NCBI GenBank assembly: GCA_903884125.1
Contig: CAISDR010000574.1
Location: forward strand, 1-9,352
Reading direction: 5' to 3'
Source: an uncultured bacterium
GTDB taxonomy: Bacteria > Pseudomonadota > Alphaproteobacteria > CAISDR01
DNA: 9,352 nt
Under the pieces are notes generated by a model. That model made no database searches. It saw only the letters and a list, made by a program, of their open reading frames with translations, and was not told where the DNA came from. How positions within the stretch are numbered: position 1 is the first letter of the stretch; each line of letters starts with the position of its first letter. Below are positions 1 through 6,412 of this stretch, piece by piece. The translations under genes were made by a program, and so were the position numbers.

Positions 1-117
1 ATCATGCGCCGTATCCTGCGCAAGATCGCTGAAAATGATTTCGGCGCACTGGGCGATACCTCAACGCTGGCGGACCCCGGTGTCGTGAATGATCTGATTG
101 AAAACCGGGCGAAATAA
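1..117 (+). CDS. acs: Acetyl-CoA synthetase, C-terminal fragment
   Basis: Only the last 38 codons and the TAA stop are in the window, and the frame is open from base 1. The peptide begins IMRRILRKIA and continues GDTSTLADPGVV, which matches the conserved C-terminus of AMP-forming acetyl-CoA synthetase. In this family the start of the peptide directly follows the SGK lysine, the residue needed for adenylate formation and reversibly acetylated; here that lysine would lie just left of the window. The enzyme converts acetate, ATP and CoA to acetyl-CoA, AMP and pyrophosphate in the cytoplasm. A related AMP-forming acyl-CoA synthetase such as propionyl-CoA synthetase is possible, but the GDTSTLADP tail favours Acs. 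A strong terminator follows 24 bases after the stop, so this is the end of its transcription unit. Confidence 0.9.
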   Translation: MMRRILRKIAENDFGALGDTSTLADPGVVNDLIENRAK

Positions 118-141
118 TTCCGCCGCACAGCGATCGGAAAT

Positions 142-174
142 ACGGGCGAGCCAGATGGTTCGCCCGTTTTTTTT
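142..174 (+). terminator. Intrinsic terminator after acs
   Basis: An 11-bp stem (142-152 with 157-167, including one G-U pair at 150/159) closes an AGAT tetraloop and is followed by eight T residues at 167-174. On the minus strand there is no good T run and the wobble becomes a C-A mismatch, so it should act mainly on acs transcripts. Its sequence is nearly the same as that of the terminator at 1641-1674. Confidence 0.9.
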
Positions 175-179
175 ACGGG

Positions 180-1553
180 TCAGATTCCCGGATCAGTGAC
201 CGTCCAGCCGCCGGGGCGGCGCGACAGCACGAAGCGGTAATAGGTCAGCGCGATCGCGAGAATGCCCAGATAGACAAACAGACTCATGCGGCCAGCATCT
301 TCATCGCGATAGTCAAAGACGACAAACACCAGCGCCATGATGATCCCCATTACCGGAAACAAGGGATAAAGGGGACCGGCGAAGGATGTCTGGCCGGTCA
401 GGCGCCGCCTGCGTCCGATCAATATGCTTAAACTGACCAGCCCCAGATTGAATACCACAACACTGGAGGTCAAAATCGCCAGTGCGCGTTCACCGATAAA
501 GCACAAGGGGATTGCGACCGCGCATAAAAACAAAGTGGCAGTCCAGGGCGACTGAAAGCGTGGATGAATTTTAACCAGCAGGCGATTGGCCGACGCGGGT
601 CCAACCCCGTCACGGGATAATGAAAATACCAGCCGCGAATTTGCCAGAACCTGCGCCAGCAGGGCATTGAAAATCGCTGCTGCCACTGCCAGTGAAATGA
701 CCCCGGCCAGGGTTGAACCCATCGTCTCGCGCAAAAAAGCGATCAGGGGTGCGTCGTCGGAAAGTATGGCGGGTAAATCATGGGCACAAAGAACAACGAT
801 CACCATGGGTCCGGCGATAAAGGCTGCGCCCAGCAGGCATGATGTAGCAACCACCCAGCCAAGGGATTTGTGCGGCGTTGCCATTTCTTCACCAAAACTG
901 ATCGCCTGATTGCCACCCACTGTCGCATAGGCACCCGATATTGCAGCCAGCGCCAAGATATCGGGTGAAACCGCGACCATCTCGCCGGCCTGTGGCATGA
1001 CCGGGTCGCGCAGAACGTCGACCAGCGAACGTGCATGCTCACCAAAGCCTGACCCCGCCAGCGCTAAAAGTGCAATCATCTCGATGGCCAGAAAGATGCC
1101 GGTAATAATGGCGTTGGTGCGAATGTTCAAAATAGCAATTGCAGCAATGACGACCAATGTTGCAGCACCAATCGGCGCTGCGGGCAGTTCAGGCATGATA
1201 AACCGCAGATAGGTGGCAAAGCCGATGGCTGACAAAGCAACCGCCGGTGCAATGGCCGTCACCGACGCGATCATGTCAATAAAACCAGCACCCGGTCCCA
1301 ACACGCGGGCAATACCCGCATATTCACCACCGGCATGGGGAAAGGCTGCGCCCAGTTCGGCATAGATCATCGCCCAGATGATCGCCACGCCAAAGCCCGC
1401 GATGAAGGCAATGGCAGCGCCGGTGCCTGCCATTTTCAACGCTTCGCCACCCAGCACAAAGACCGAAAGTGCCGGTGACAGCGCAGACATTGTGATCAGA
1501 AAAACTTCAAACCCGGACAGGCGATGCGTGAAGGTCTTTGAATTATTTGCCAT
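180..1553 (-). CDS. APC-superfamily amino acid permease
   Basis: A predicted inner-membrane transporter of 457 aa, the usual size for amino acid/polyamine/organocation (APC) permeases, with about 12 hydrophobic segments across its length. Family landmarks are visible. The TM2-TM3 signature YAELGAAFPHAGGEYAG lies at residues 64-80. FGEEMATPHKSLGW at about 220-233 matches the conserved E-E-x-x-x-P stretch after TM6. SRLVFSLSRDGVGP at about 306-319 matches the loop after TM8. The substrate, probably an amino acid or amine, cannot be read from the sequence. I chose the ATG at 1553. The frame stays open to a TTG at 1583, but that start adds an unconvincing 10 residues. AGGTGG sits immediately before the ATG and AAGGG lies about 10 nt upstream, so the ribosome site is imperfect. 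The gene converges on acs and appears to be transcribed alone, downstream of the terminator at 1641-1674. Confidence 0.88.
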   Translation of the reverse strand: MANNSKTFTHRLSGFEVFLITMSALSPALSVFVLGGEALKMAGTGAAIAFIAGFGVAIIWAMIYAELGAAFPHAGGEYAGIARVLGPGAGFIDMIASVTAIAPAVALSAIGFATYLRFIMPELPAAPIGAATLVVIAAIAILNIRTNAIITGIFLAIEMIALLALAGSGFGEHARSLVDVLRDPVMPQAGEMVAVSPDILALAAISGAYATVGGNQAISFGEEMATPHKSLGWVVATSCLLGAAFIAGPMVIVVLCAHDLPAILSDDAPLIAFLRETMGSTLAGVISLAVAAAIFNALLAQVLANSRLVFSLSRDGVGPASANRLLVKIHPRFQSPWTATLFLCAVAIPLCFIGERALAILTSSVVVFNLGLVSLSILIGRRRRLTGQTSFAGPLYPLFPVMGIIMALVFVVFDYRDEDAGRMSLFVYLGILAIALTYYRFVLSRRPGGWTVTDPGI

Positions 1554-1618
1554 ACCACCTGCGCCCTTTAAACAACCCACCAAATACCAGCCCCGGATTC
1601 GTAAGGCTCTTCAGTCTA

Positions 1619-1646
1619 ATTTTACAAATGCATCAGGCGCAAACAA
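1619..1646 (-). promoter_or_regulatory. Possible sigma-70 promoter for the permease gene
   Basis: Read on the minus strand, TTGTTT (1646-1641) and TAAAAT (1624-1619) are spaced by 16 nt and lie about 65 nt before the permease ATG. The -35 hexamer would overlap the T tract of the upstream terminator. This rests on motif match only. Confidence 0.27.
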
Positions 1647-1674
1647 AAACGGGCGGACCTACTGGCCCGCCCGT
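1641..1674 (-). terminator. Intrinsic terminator after the di-iron gene
   Basis: On the minus strand an 11-bp stem (1674-1664 with 1659-1649, one G-U pair) closes an AGTA tetraloop and is followed by TTTTGTTT. It starts 25 nt after the stop of the ferritin-like gene and should separate it from the permease gene. The 26-nt hairpin is identical at 22 positions to the one after acs, in inverted orientation. Confidence 0.88.
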
Positions 1675-1698
1675 CTGATGATGTCTGGCCGTGCGTTG

Positions 1699-2817
1699 TT
1701 ATTCAGCGGCAGCTGACAGCAACGAACCTTTGCCCTGGGCAAAATTGATGGTCTGAAGATATTTGATGCCTTCTTCGGCAATATCGTCACCCACCATGTG
1801 ATCACCTTCGGATTTTAATTCGTCCATATCCACATAGACCGCATAAAGCGCGCGGGTGCGATCAGTGATGATACCGGCTTTGAGCAGGGTCTTGATCAGC
1901 ACGCGGAAGATATCGGTCGATTCCTTCATGCGTTCCTTGCGGTCGTCATCGGTGATGGCTTCCAGCATGGTGTTATGGGCGGCGACCGGATTAATACCGA
2001 ATTTGGCATAAACCACAGCCATCTGTTCAGCCGAGACCAGATTGAACAAAAGAGTCTGGAAACACTGGGCGGCCCAGTCTTCGATCACGTCCTGTTCAGA
2101 CTTGTCGAGCTTGGGGATCGTCCGATCTGCCCAAATCTTGCCAAACTTGTGATGGAAGGCTTCGTCCGTCATCACCAGCTGGCAAAGTTTCACCAGCAGC
2201 GGATCATGTGATTTGGCAAAGAAGGTCGCAAAGGCACCCATGGCCAGACCTTCGACAAGCATCTGCATGCCGACGATCTTTTTATAAACTTCGTGGGCGC
2301 CGACCATTTCATTAAGCAGATCGCCCAGGGTCTTGCCGACCGGCAGGGGCGAACCCCAACGGGCCTGAATGTAACGGGAAAAGCCCGTGACGTGGCGGGC
2401 TTCTTCACGGGCCTGATTGGCGGCGTATTACTGTGCGCCCGGATCTTTCAGGATGTGGCACAAGGATGCCGAAAGGGACATGGCCCCCTGTTCACCGTGC
2501 AAAATGGCCGAAAGCATCCAGCGGGCCTGTTCATTCACAAACGCCACGCGCTCGCGACCCTGAAGCTTTTCGCCCATTTTGGTCTGTAAGAAAGGCACCA
2601 GTTCTTCGGGAATGATCATCTCATTCTCGACATCAAACGGCTCGGTGAAATCGATATAACGCTTGTCCAGCGGATCCCAGAAATGATCATGGGTCGCGGA
2701 AATGATCTTGTCGAAAGCTGTCGCGCGTTTGGCATAGCGCTCCGGTTCGATCAATGACCGGAAATCATCCGGGGCCACGCAATCATAGGCATCATCTTTG
2801 GTAATCTGACGGGTCAT
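1699..2817 (-). pseudogene. Ferritin-like di-iron protein, interrupted by an in-frame TAA
   Basis: A 372-codon reading frame whose only defect is TAA at 2430-2428 (codon 130); the frame is the same on both sides. Translated through the stop, it carries a complete carboxylate di-iron ligand set in the ribonucleotide reductase R2/ferritin-like arrangement: E109, E139-x-x-H142, E189 and E219-x-x-H222. The position four residues after the first His is Phe146, not the radical Tyr of class I R2, so a role as a classical R2 is unlikely. An oxidase or oxygenase fits better, but the substrate is unknown. The start at ATG 2817 is well supported by GGAGAGG six bases upstream (2830-2824). A good terminator follows the end. 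No ATG, GTG or TTG lies between the stop and ATG 2307 (codon 171), so neither half can hold all ligands: the first 129 residues keep only E109, and the restart product lacks E109 and the first ExxH. The cause may be a recent nonsense mutation (one base from GAA, CAA or TAC), a sequencing error or readthrough. Confidence 0.8.
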
Positions 2818-2872
2818 ATTTTTCCTCTCCAAGGCCGGATCAGGGCACTAATGCGCTTTTCGTCGACGCGTT

Positions 2873-2898
2873 TCGCAACATCTTGTCGCAATATCTTG
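2873..2898. repeat. Two tandem 13-bp repeats upstream of the di-iron gene
   Basis: TCGCAACATCTTG (2873-2885) is followed without a gap by TCGCAATATCTTG (2886-2898), with one mismatch between them. The pair lies 56-81 nt upstream of the ATG of the ferritin-like gene, inside the 182-bp gap to the HAD gene. Placement and head-to-tail order suggest a binding site for a regulator that binds direct repeats, but this is inference. The gap also holds small overlapping inverted repeats (2904-2923 and 2916-2930) without a T tract, and I find no convincing promoter. Confidence 0.6.
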
Positions 2899-2999
2899 TT
2901 TTTTAAGCTTTTTGACCAGCTTATCGCTGGTAACTTACACATGTTCATGGCAGCGTTCAATCAAAATGACGCCGGTGTCAACTTTGAAGGCCAACAAGG

Positions 3000-3644
3000 T
3001 CAGTCAAATTCGAGGCCGGTCAGTGCTGACAGTTCGACCAGTGCTTTATCCGGGTCTTCGACCTTGATTGTGGCCATGCCCAATTGCCGCGCCGGTTTGA
3101 GATTTATCCCCAGATCATCGAGATAGACCACATGGGCTGGTGATACCCCCAATTGGGCGCAGGCCAGTTCATATATCCGGGGATCGGGTTTGCGCAGGCC
3201 CACTTTGGAACTTTCAATCACCACATTGAAAATCGCCATGACCTCGGCCACGGCCCTGGCCTTTTCGGCCCCGCGCGCCATACCGGGTCCAGCACCTGTT
3301 TTCACATTATTGGTCAGGCATCCAACCTTGAACCGGCTGGCGCAGGTTTTAAGGGCTGCAATCATGCGCGGGCGCAGATCGCCCGATAACAACCCCAAAA
3401 CCTCGGCCCCGGCAACCCGGTGGCCAAGGGCTGCACTTTCATCCGCAAATGCAGCATCAAACGCCTCAGCCGACAGTTCGGACCGCTCCAGCCGCGCCCA
3501 GGCATTGGTGTCACCATTGCGCGCATTGACTGAACGCAGAAAGTCACGCGGCAGGCCGTGTTCGGCCTCGTACCGGTTGAATGCTTCAAAGGGGCTGGAT
3601 GTAATCACGCCGCCAAAATCAAACAGAACTGCCTCGATTCCCAT
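3000..3644 (-). CDS. HAD-superfamily hydrolase (HAD-IA type)
   Basis: A 214-aa cytoplasmic protein with all four haloacid dehalogenase motifs in order. Motif I is FDFGGVI at residues 8-14 with nucleophile Asp9; motif II is LTNN at 110-113; motif III is the Lys in RKPDP (K152); motif IV is YLDDLGINL with D176/D177. A helical cap fits the region between motifs I and II, as in subclass IA. The length is normal. The usual second Asp of motif I (general acid/base, DxD) is Gly11, a D-x-G-G-V form known from the soluble epoxide hydrolase N-domain/ACAD10-like branch. Phosphatase activity therefore cannot be assumed. The start ATG at 3644 has GAGG about 6 nt upstream. The gene is divergent from the SDR gene and shares a 92-bp control region with it. 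It may run on into the ferritin-like gene, since no terminator is evident between them, but a 182-bp gap makes a separate promoter likely. Substrate unknown. Confidence 0.9.
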   Translation of the reverse strand: MGIEAVLFDFGGVITSSPFEAFNRYEAEHGLPRDFLRSVNARNGDTNAWARLERSELSAEAFDAAFADESAALGHRVAGAEVLGLLSGDLRPRMIAALKTCASRFKVGCLTNNVKTGAGPGMARGAEKARAVAEVMAIFNVVIESSKVGLRKPDPRIYELACAQLGVSPAHVVYLDDLGINLKPARQLGMATIKVEDPDKALVELSALTGLEFD

Positions 3645-3683
3645 GCCCGCCCTCTATCCTTTAATGCCGGTCCTAGCTAAAAC

Positions 3684-3702
3684 GGCTCTAACGGTTAGAG
3701 CC
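3684..3702. promoter_or_regulatory. Palindromic candidate operator between divergent genes
   Basis: GGCTCTAA-CGG-TTAGAGCC is a perfect 8-bp inverted repeat with a 3-nt centre, placed near the middle of the 92-bp gap between the HAD and SDR starts. It lacks a T tract on either strand, so it is not a terminator. On the plus strand a TACAAT -10-like hexamer at 3718-3723 would place the -35 region at 3695-3700, inside the right arm. A dimeric repressor or MerR-type regulator could bind here. No regulator gene lies in the window. Confidence 0.55.
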
Positions 3703-3736
3703 CAGCGGGCATCAAATTACAATCGGGGGAATGGAA

Positions 3737-4537
3737 ATGAGCGGGATTGAGCAAAAAGACATGCCGGTTGCCATCGTCACCGGATCAGCCGCAGGGCTTG
3801 GCGCCGCCATTGCCATTGGTCTGGCCAAAGAAGGCTATCGGATCGTCGTCAACTGCACCAAAAGCTTCAAGGAAGCCGAAGCGGTAAAAGCTGAAATCAT
3901 CGCTGGCGGCGGCATTACCATTATCGCTGCTGGCGATGTCAGCGACGATGCGGCCTGCCGGTCGATTGCCCAGGCCGCACGTGATGCCTTTGGACGCATT
4001 GATGTGCTGGTCAATAATGCGGGCACGACGAAATTCGCCGCCCATGGCGATATGGACGCACTGAATGCCGAAGATTTTCAGTCGATCTATGCCACCAATG
4101 TGATTGCGGCATTTCAGATGATCCGCGCCTGCAAGGCTGACCTGGGCGCCCGTGGCAAAGGGTCGGTGGTGAACGTGTCATCCATTGCCGGGGTCGCGGG
4201 TATCGGATCGTCAGTTGCCTATGCCGCATCCAAGGGGGCCATGAACACCATGACCCTGTCGCTGGCCCGTGCGCTGGGACCAAGCATCAGGGTGAATGCC
4301 ATCTGCCCCGGATTCATCGGCACCCGCTGGTTCAAGGATCGGATGAGTGATGAGCAGTTTGATCAGGTGGTCAAACGCATGGAAGCCACCACCCCGCTGG
4401 CCCAGGCCGGAACCCCCGAAATGGTGGCTGATGCCGCCATCTTCTTCGCTACCCCCAAATCCCGCCACATCACAGGTGAGATGCTGCTGGTTGATGCGGG
4501 CATGCATCTTGATCTGGTGCCCGCCAAAGGGCGGTAG
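3737..4537 (+). CDS. Short-chain dehydrogenase/reductase (classical SDR)
   Basis: A 266-aa NAD(P)(H)-dependent oxidoreductase of classical SDR length. Visible motifs (numbered from ATG 3737) are the cofactor-binding TGSAAGLG at 15-22, NNAG at 93-96, structural Asn121, and the catalytic Ser149, Tyr162 and Lys166 (YAASK). The PG motif at 191-192 is followed by the substrate-side loop, and the C-terminal region (TGEMLLVDAGMHLD) is usual for the family. 3-oxoacyl-ACP reductase FabG-like and glucose dehydrogenase-like members share these features, so the substrate is not assignable. Three starts are possible. ATG 3731 has GGGGGA directly against it (too close). ATG 3737 has the same site at a good 6-nt spacing and is preferred. 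ATG 3771 would give 258 aa beginning just before the first beta strand, and would suit a transcript starting from the TACAAT at 3718-3723. The gene is alone on the plus strand and converges on hspQ. No clear terminator follows. Confidence 0.9.
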   Translation: MSGIEQKDMPVAIVTGSAAGLGAAIAIGLAKEGYRIVVNCTKSFKEAEAVKAEIIAGGGITIIAAGDVSDDAACRSIAQAARDAFGRIDVLVNNAGTTKFAAHGDMDALNAEDFQSIYATNVIAAFQMIRACKADLGARGKGSVVNVSSIAGVAGIGSSVAYAASKGAMNTMTLSLARALGPSIRVNAICPGFIGTRWFKDRMSDEQFDQVVKRMEATTPLAQAGTPEMVADAAIFFATPKSRHITGEMLLVDAGMHLDLVPAKGR

Positions 4538-4764
4538 ACGGTTTTGCAATGGGGCTGAAATCCGAGACCTAATCTACACGTGAGCTTCGCATTCCTGACG
4601 ATCTCATAATACAGGCTATGCAACACGATCCGAATGACCTGAAAGTTGCCCTCACCTCACACAAGCCATGGTGCGCAAAGGCGCGCCTGACGGCACTTAT
4701 CTGTCCAACGAACTAATGTCCGGGCGCAGGCACGAATCGATGCGCGAATAAGGCTGGCCCACAA

Positions 4765-5241
4765 TTACATCATCATCCGTGCACGCGGCGCATAGCGGCC
4801 GTTTTGCATGCCTTCGAACAGGTCATCAATCAACGGATGGGACACGGGGCCACTCTGGGCATCTGCCAGAAGATTCTGTTCAGATACATAGGCCTGATAG
4901 GTCGCTTCGGCATTGCGCGCCAGCAGGTGATAGAATGGCTGGTCTTTACGTGGGCGCACATGTTCGGGAATGGAATTATACCATTCCTCGGTATTGTTAA
5001 AGACCGGGTCCACATCAAAGACCACGCCACGAAACGCAAAGACCCGATGGCGCACGATATCGCCCAGCGCATAGCGCGCAGCCCGCACCCGCTCGGTTGT
5101 GGCCAGTCCCGCATCCGGGGTGGCTTCCGCACGCACAACCTCGCGTTCGTCAGGCACATCCGACACACGCTTGGCCGGGCCCCCGGTTGCCAGAACCGTT
5201 TCAGTGGTTGGGGTCAGGTCGCCTTTTCTGCCTCTGGCCAT
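4765..5241 (-). CDS. hspQ: Heat shock protein HspQ (YccV-like), N-terminally extended
   Basis: A 158-aa protein. Residues about 57-143 form the HspQ/YccV-like domain: YALGDIVRHRVFAFRGVVFD, then DPVF, EEWY, the QPFYHLLARN strand and YVSEQNLL. In Escherichia coli the 105-aa HspQ is a heat-inducible protein that binds hemimethylated oriC DNA in vitro; in enterobacteria it enhances Lon-mediated proteolysis. Those roles are transferred by family, not shown here. The first 55 residues are an extra, low-complexity, charged and probably disordered tail (MARGRKGDLTPTTETV), and the C-terminus ends in MMM. The start at ATG 5241 has GGAG about 10 nt upstream, so spacing is longer than ideal; no better in-frame ATG precedes the domain. 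The gene lies 130 bp downstream of holA in the same direction, with its own likely control region, and converges on the SDR gene. The 227-bp gap to that gene holds nothing I can assign. Confidence 0.88.
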   Translation of the reverse strand: MARGRKGDLTPTTETVLATGGPAKRVSDVPDEREVVRAEATPDAGLATTERVRAARYALGDIVRHRVFAFRGVVFDVDPVFNNTEEWYNSIPEHVRPRKDQPFYHLLARNAEATYQAYVSEQNLLADAQSGPVSHPLIDDLFEGMQNGRYAPRARMMM

Positions 5242-5297
5242 AATCAGTCCGCTCCAAGTATTGCCAAGTAACCATCTGGTCCTTTGGCTGTTGATAG

Positions 5298-5326
5298 AGC
5301 TTAGCGAGGTATTGGCTGTCTCTCAA
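5298..5326 (-). promoter_or_regulatory. Possible promoter for hspQ
   Basis: On the minus strand TTGAGA (5326-5321) and TAAGCT (5303-5298) are separated by 17 nt, about 57 nt before the hspQ ATG. The -35 match is good and the -10 match poor; it is not a clear RpoH-type promoter. The three 12-bp repeats sit directly upstream of this -35. Confidence 0.25.
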
Positions 5327-5328
5327 TG

Positions 5329-5364
5329 GTCATATTGGGGGTCATATTTGGGGTCATATTTGTG
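5329..5364. repeat. Three tandem 12-bp repeats upstream of hspQ
   Basis: Three head-to-tail 12-mers with no spacer: GTCATATTGGGG (5329-5340), GTCATATTTGGG (5341-5352) and GTCATATTTGTG (5353-5364). Successive copies differ at one base, and the outer copies at two. They occupy the gap between the holA stop and hspQ, ending 8 nt from the holA stop codon. On the hspQ strand each unit carries AATATGAC. Either an array of regulator sites or replication-slippage duplication could explain them. Three units are too few, and the spacing wrong, for a CRISPR array. Confidence 0.75.
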
Positions 5365-5371
5365 GACTTCA

Positions 5372-6397
5372 TCACCGGCCACGCGCTCTCAGGGCAATAC
5401 CCATCAGGGCACGCGCGGCAATGGCTTCATCGGGCAGGCCGGTGGTCTTTGTGCCGATTTCCGCATCATTAAGCATCTGGATCATCTCACCCAGTTTCTG
5501 CGGTGAAAGATTGCGGGCCTGACGGATGACCCGGTCAATTCTCGGGTAGGGCAATCCTGGCTTTAGCCCCCGGACCAGACTGTCCAGCTGCCCGCCCCGC
5601 TGGGCCTGTGCGGTCAAAAGATGCAGGCGTGTGATATGGCTCTGGGCTGCACGCACAATCGCAACAGCCGAGGTCTGGGTTGAAAACGCCTTGGCCAGCA
5701 GACGGTCCAGCAGCGCGGTATCGCCCGATGCCGCCGCATCCACAATATCGTCCATTTCAGTCTCGGTCGTATCCGATGCACAGGCCAGCACATCATCGCG
5801 GGTAACGGTCCGGGCGGATGGCCCCAGGTAAAGGATCAGCTTTTCCAGCTCGCCCCGGCTGGCCAGACGGTCACCCCCCAGATTGCGGATCAGCAGTTCC
5901 ATGGCCTGTGGCTCGATGGTCAGATGATGCGCGCGCAGTGTCGACATGATCAGATCGGATATCGCCTCGTCATTGTCATTATAACAGGCGATTGATGCTG
6001 CCCTGTCCGATCCTTCGAATGCCTGACGCAGGTTCGACCGTTTGGGCAGAATGGCGGCTTCCAGAATAAAAAGCGCGTCGCCAATGGGCGATTTGAAAAA
6101 ATCGGAAAATTGCGGGGCCAGGGAATCCCCTGCACGGCGCACGCGGATAACGCGCCTGCCACCCATCATCGAAATCGCCGCTGCTTCATCCATCAGCCTT
6201 GCCGGATCACCCGCCAGATCACCGGCTTCGATATCGGCCAGTCGGAATGGATCATGGGGATCAGGCACAATGGTCCGCGCCAGCATGTCGGCGCGTTCAC
6301 GCACCAGTCCAGCGTCTTCGCCATGGATCAATACCGCCACAACGCCGCTGGGGGGTTTTGCCAGAAAGCCATCGATACCGCGTGCCTTTATTTCCAT
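5372..6397 (-). CDS. holA: DNA polymerase III subunit delta
   Basis: A 341-aa protein of normal HolA length. Delta is the wrench of the clamp loader: it binds and opens the beta sliding clamp during replication. Recognisable features are the AAA+-like N-terminal start VAVLIHGEDAGLVRERADML (about 20-39), which lacks a true P-loop as expected for delta, and the GDALFILEA strand followed by LPKRSNLRQAFE (about 105-129). IACYNDNDEAI follows. A helical middle domain contains GGDRLASRGELEKLILYLG (about 174-192), and the C-terminal collar helices include AQSHITRLH and the typical late ARNLSPQKL. The start ATG lies 15 nt after the lptE stop with no strong Shine-Dalgarno sequence, and an in-frame TAA (the lptE stop) blocks any longer start, which suggests translational coupling. 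It is the last gene of the leuS-lptE-holA operon. Confidence 0.95.
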   Translation of the reverse strand: MEIKARGIDGFLAKPPSGVVAVLIHGEDAGLVRERADMLARTIVPDPHDPFRLADIEAGDLAGDPARLMDEAAAISMMGGRRVIRVRRAGDSLAPQFSDFFKSPIGDALFILEAAILPKRSNLRQAFEGSDRAASIACYNDNDEAISDLIMSTLRAHHLTIEPQAMELLIRNLGGDRLASRGELEKLILYLGPSARTVTRDDVLACASDTTETEMDDIVDAAASGDTALLDRLLAKAFSTQTSAVAIVRAAQSHITRLHLLTAQAQRGGQLDSLVRGLKPGLPYPRIDRVIRQARNLSPQKLGEMIQMLNDAEIGTKTTGLPDEAIAARALMGIALRARGR

Positions 6398-6412
6398 CGC
6401 GGCAACATGATT

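Noticed and set aside
1554..1583. Longer permease start at TTG 1583
   Set aside because: It adds ten residues without family resemblance; the ATG at 1553 sits just before the expected N-terminal segment of the permease.
2428..2430. TAA as a recoded sense codon or a programmed frameshift site
   Set aside because: TAA is not used for Sec or Pyl, the frame does not change across it, and no slippery sequence or obvious downstream structure was seen.
2904..2930. Overlapping inverted repeats between the HAD and di-iron genes as a terminator
   Set aside because: The stems are 5-6 bp and on the minus strand, where a terminator would be needed, they are followed by A residues rather than T.
4521..4545. 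Hairpin at the end of the SDR gene as a terminator
   Set aside because: The stem is only 5 bp (CCGCC/GGCGG), overlaps the end of the coding sequence and is followed by just four T residues some distance away.
4538..4764. Small ORFs (4618-4716 and 4668-4751, plus strand) in the gap between the SDR gene and hspQ
   Set aside because: They encode 32 and 27 residues, lack a ribosome-binding site, and show no recognisable motif; no transposon ends or RNA structure were seen in the gap either.
5329..5364. Repeats as a CRISPR remnant or plasmid-type iterons
   Set aside because: The units are contiguous without spacers, there are only three of them, and no cas or replication initiator gene is nearby.
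5326..5472. 48-residue plus-strand ORF that reads the 12-bp repeats as a hydrophobic VIxG repeat
   Set aside because: It has no ribosome site and mostly lies antisense to the end of holA; the hydrophobic repeat is a by-product of the 12-nt period.
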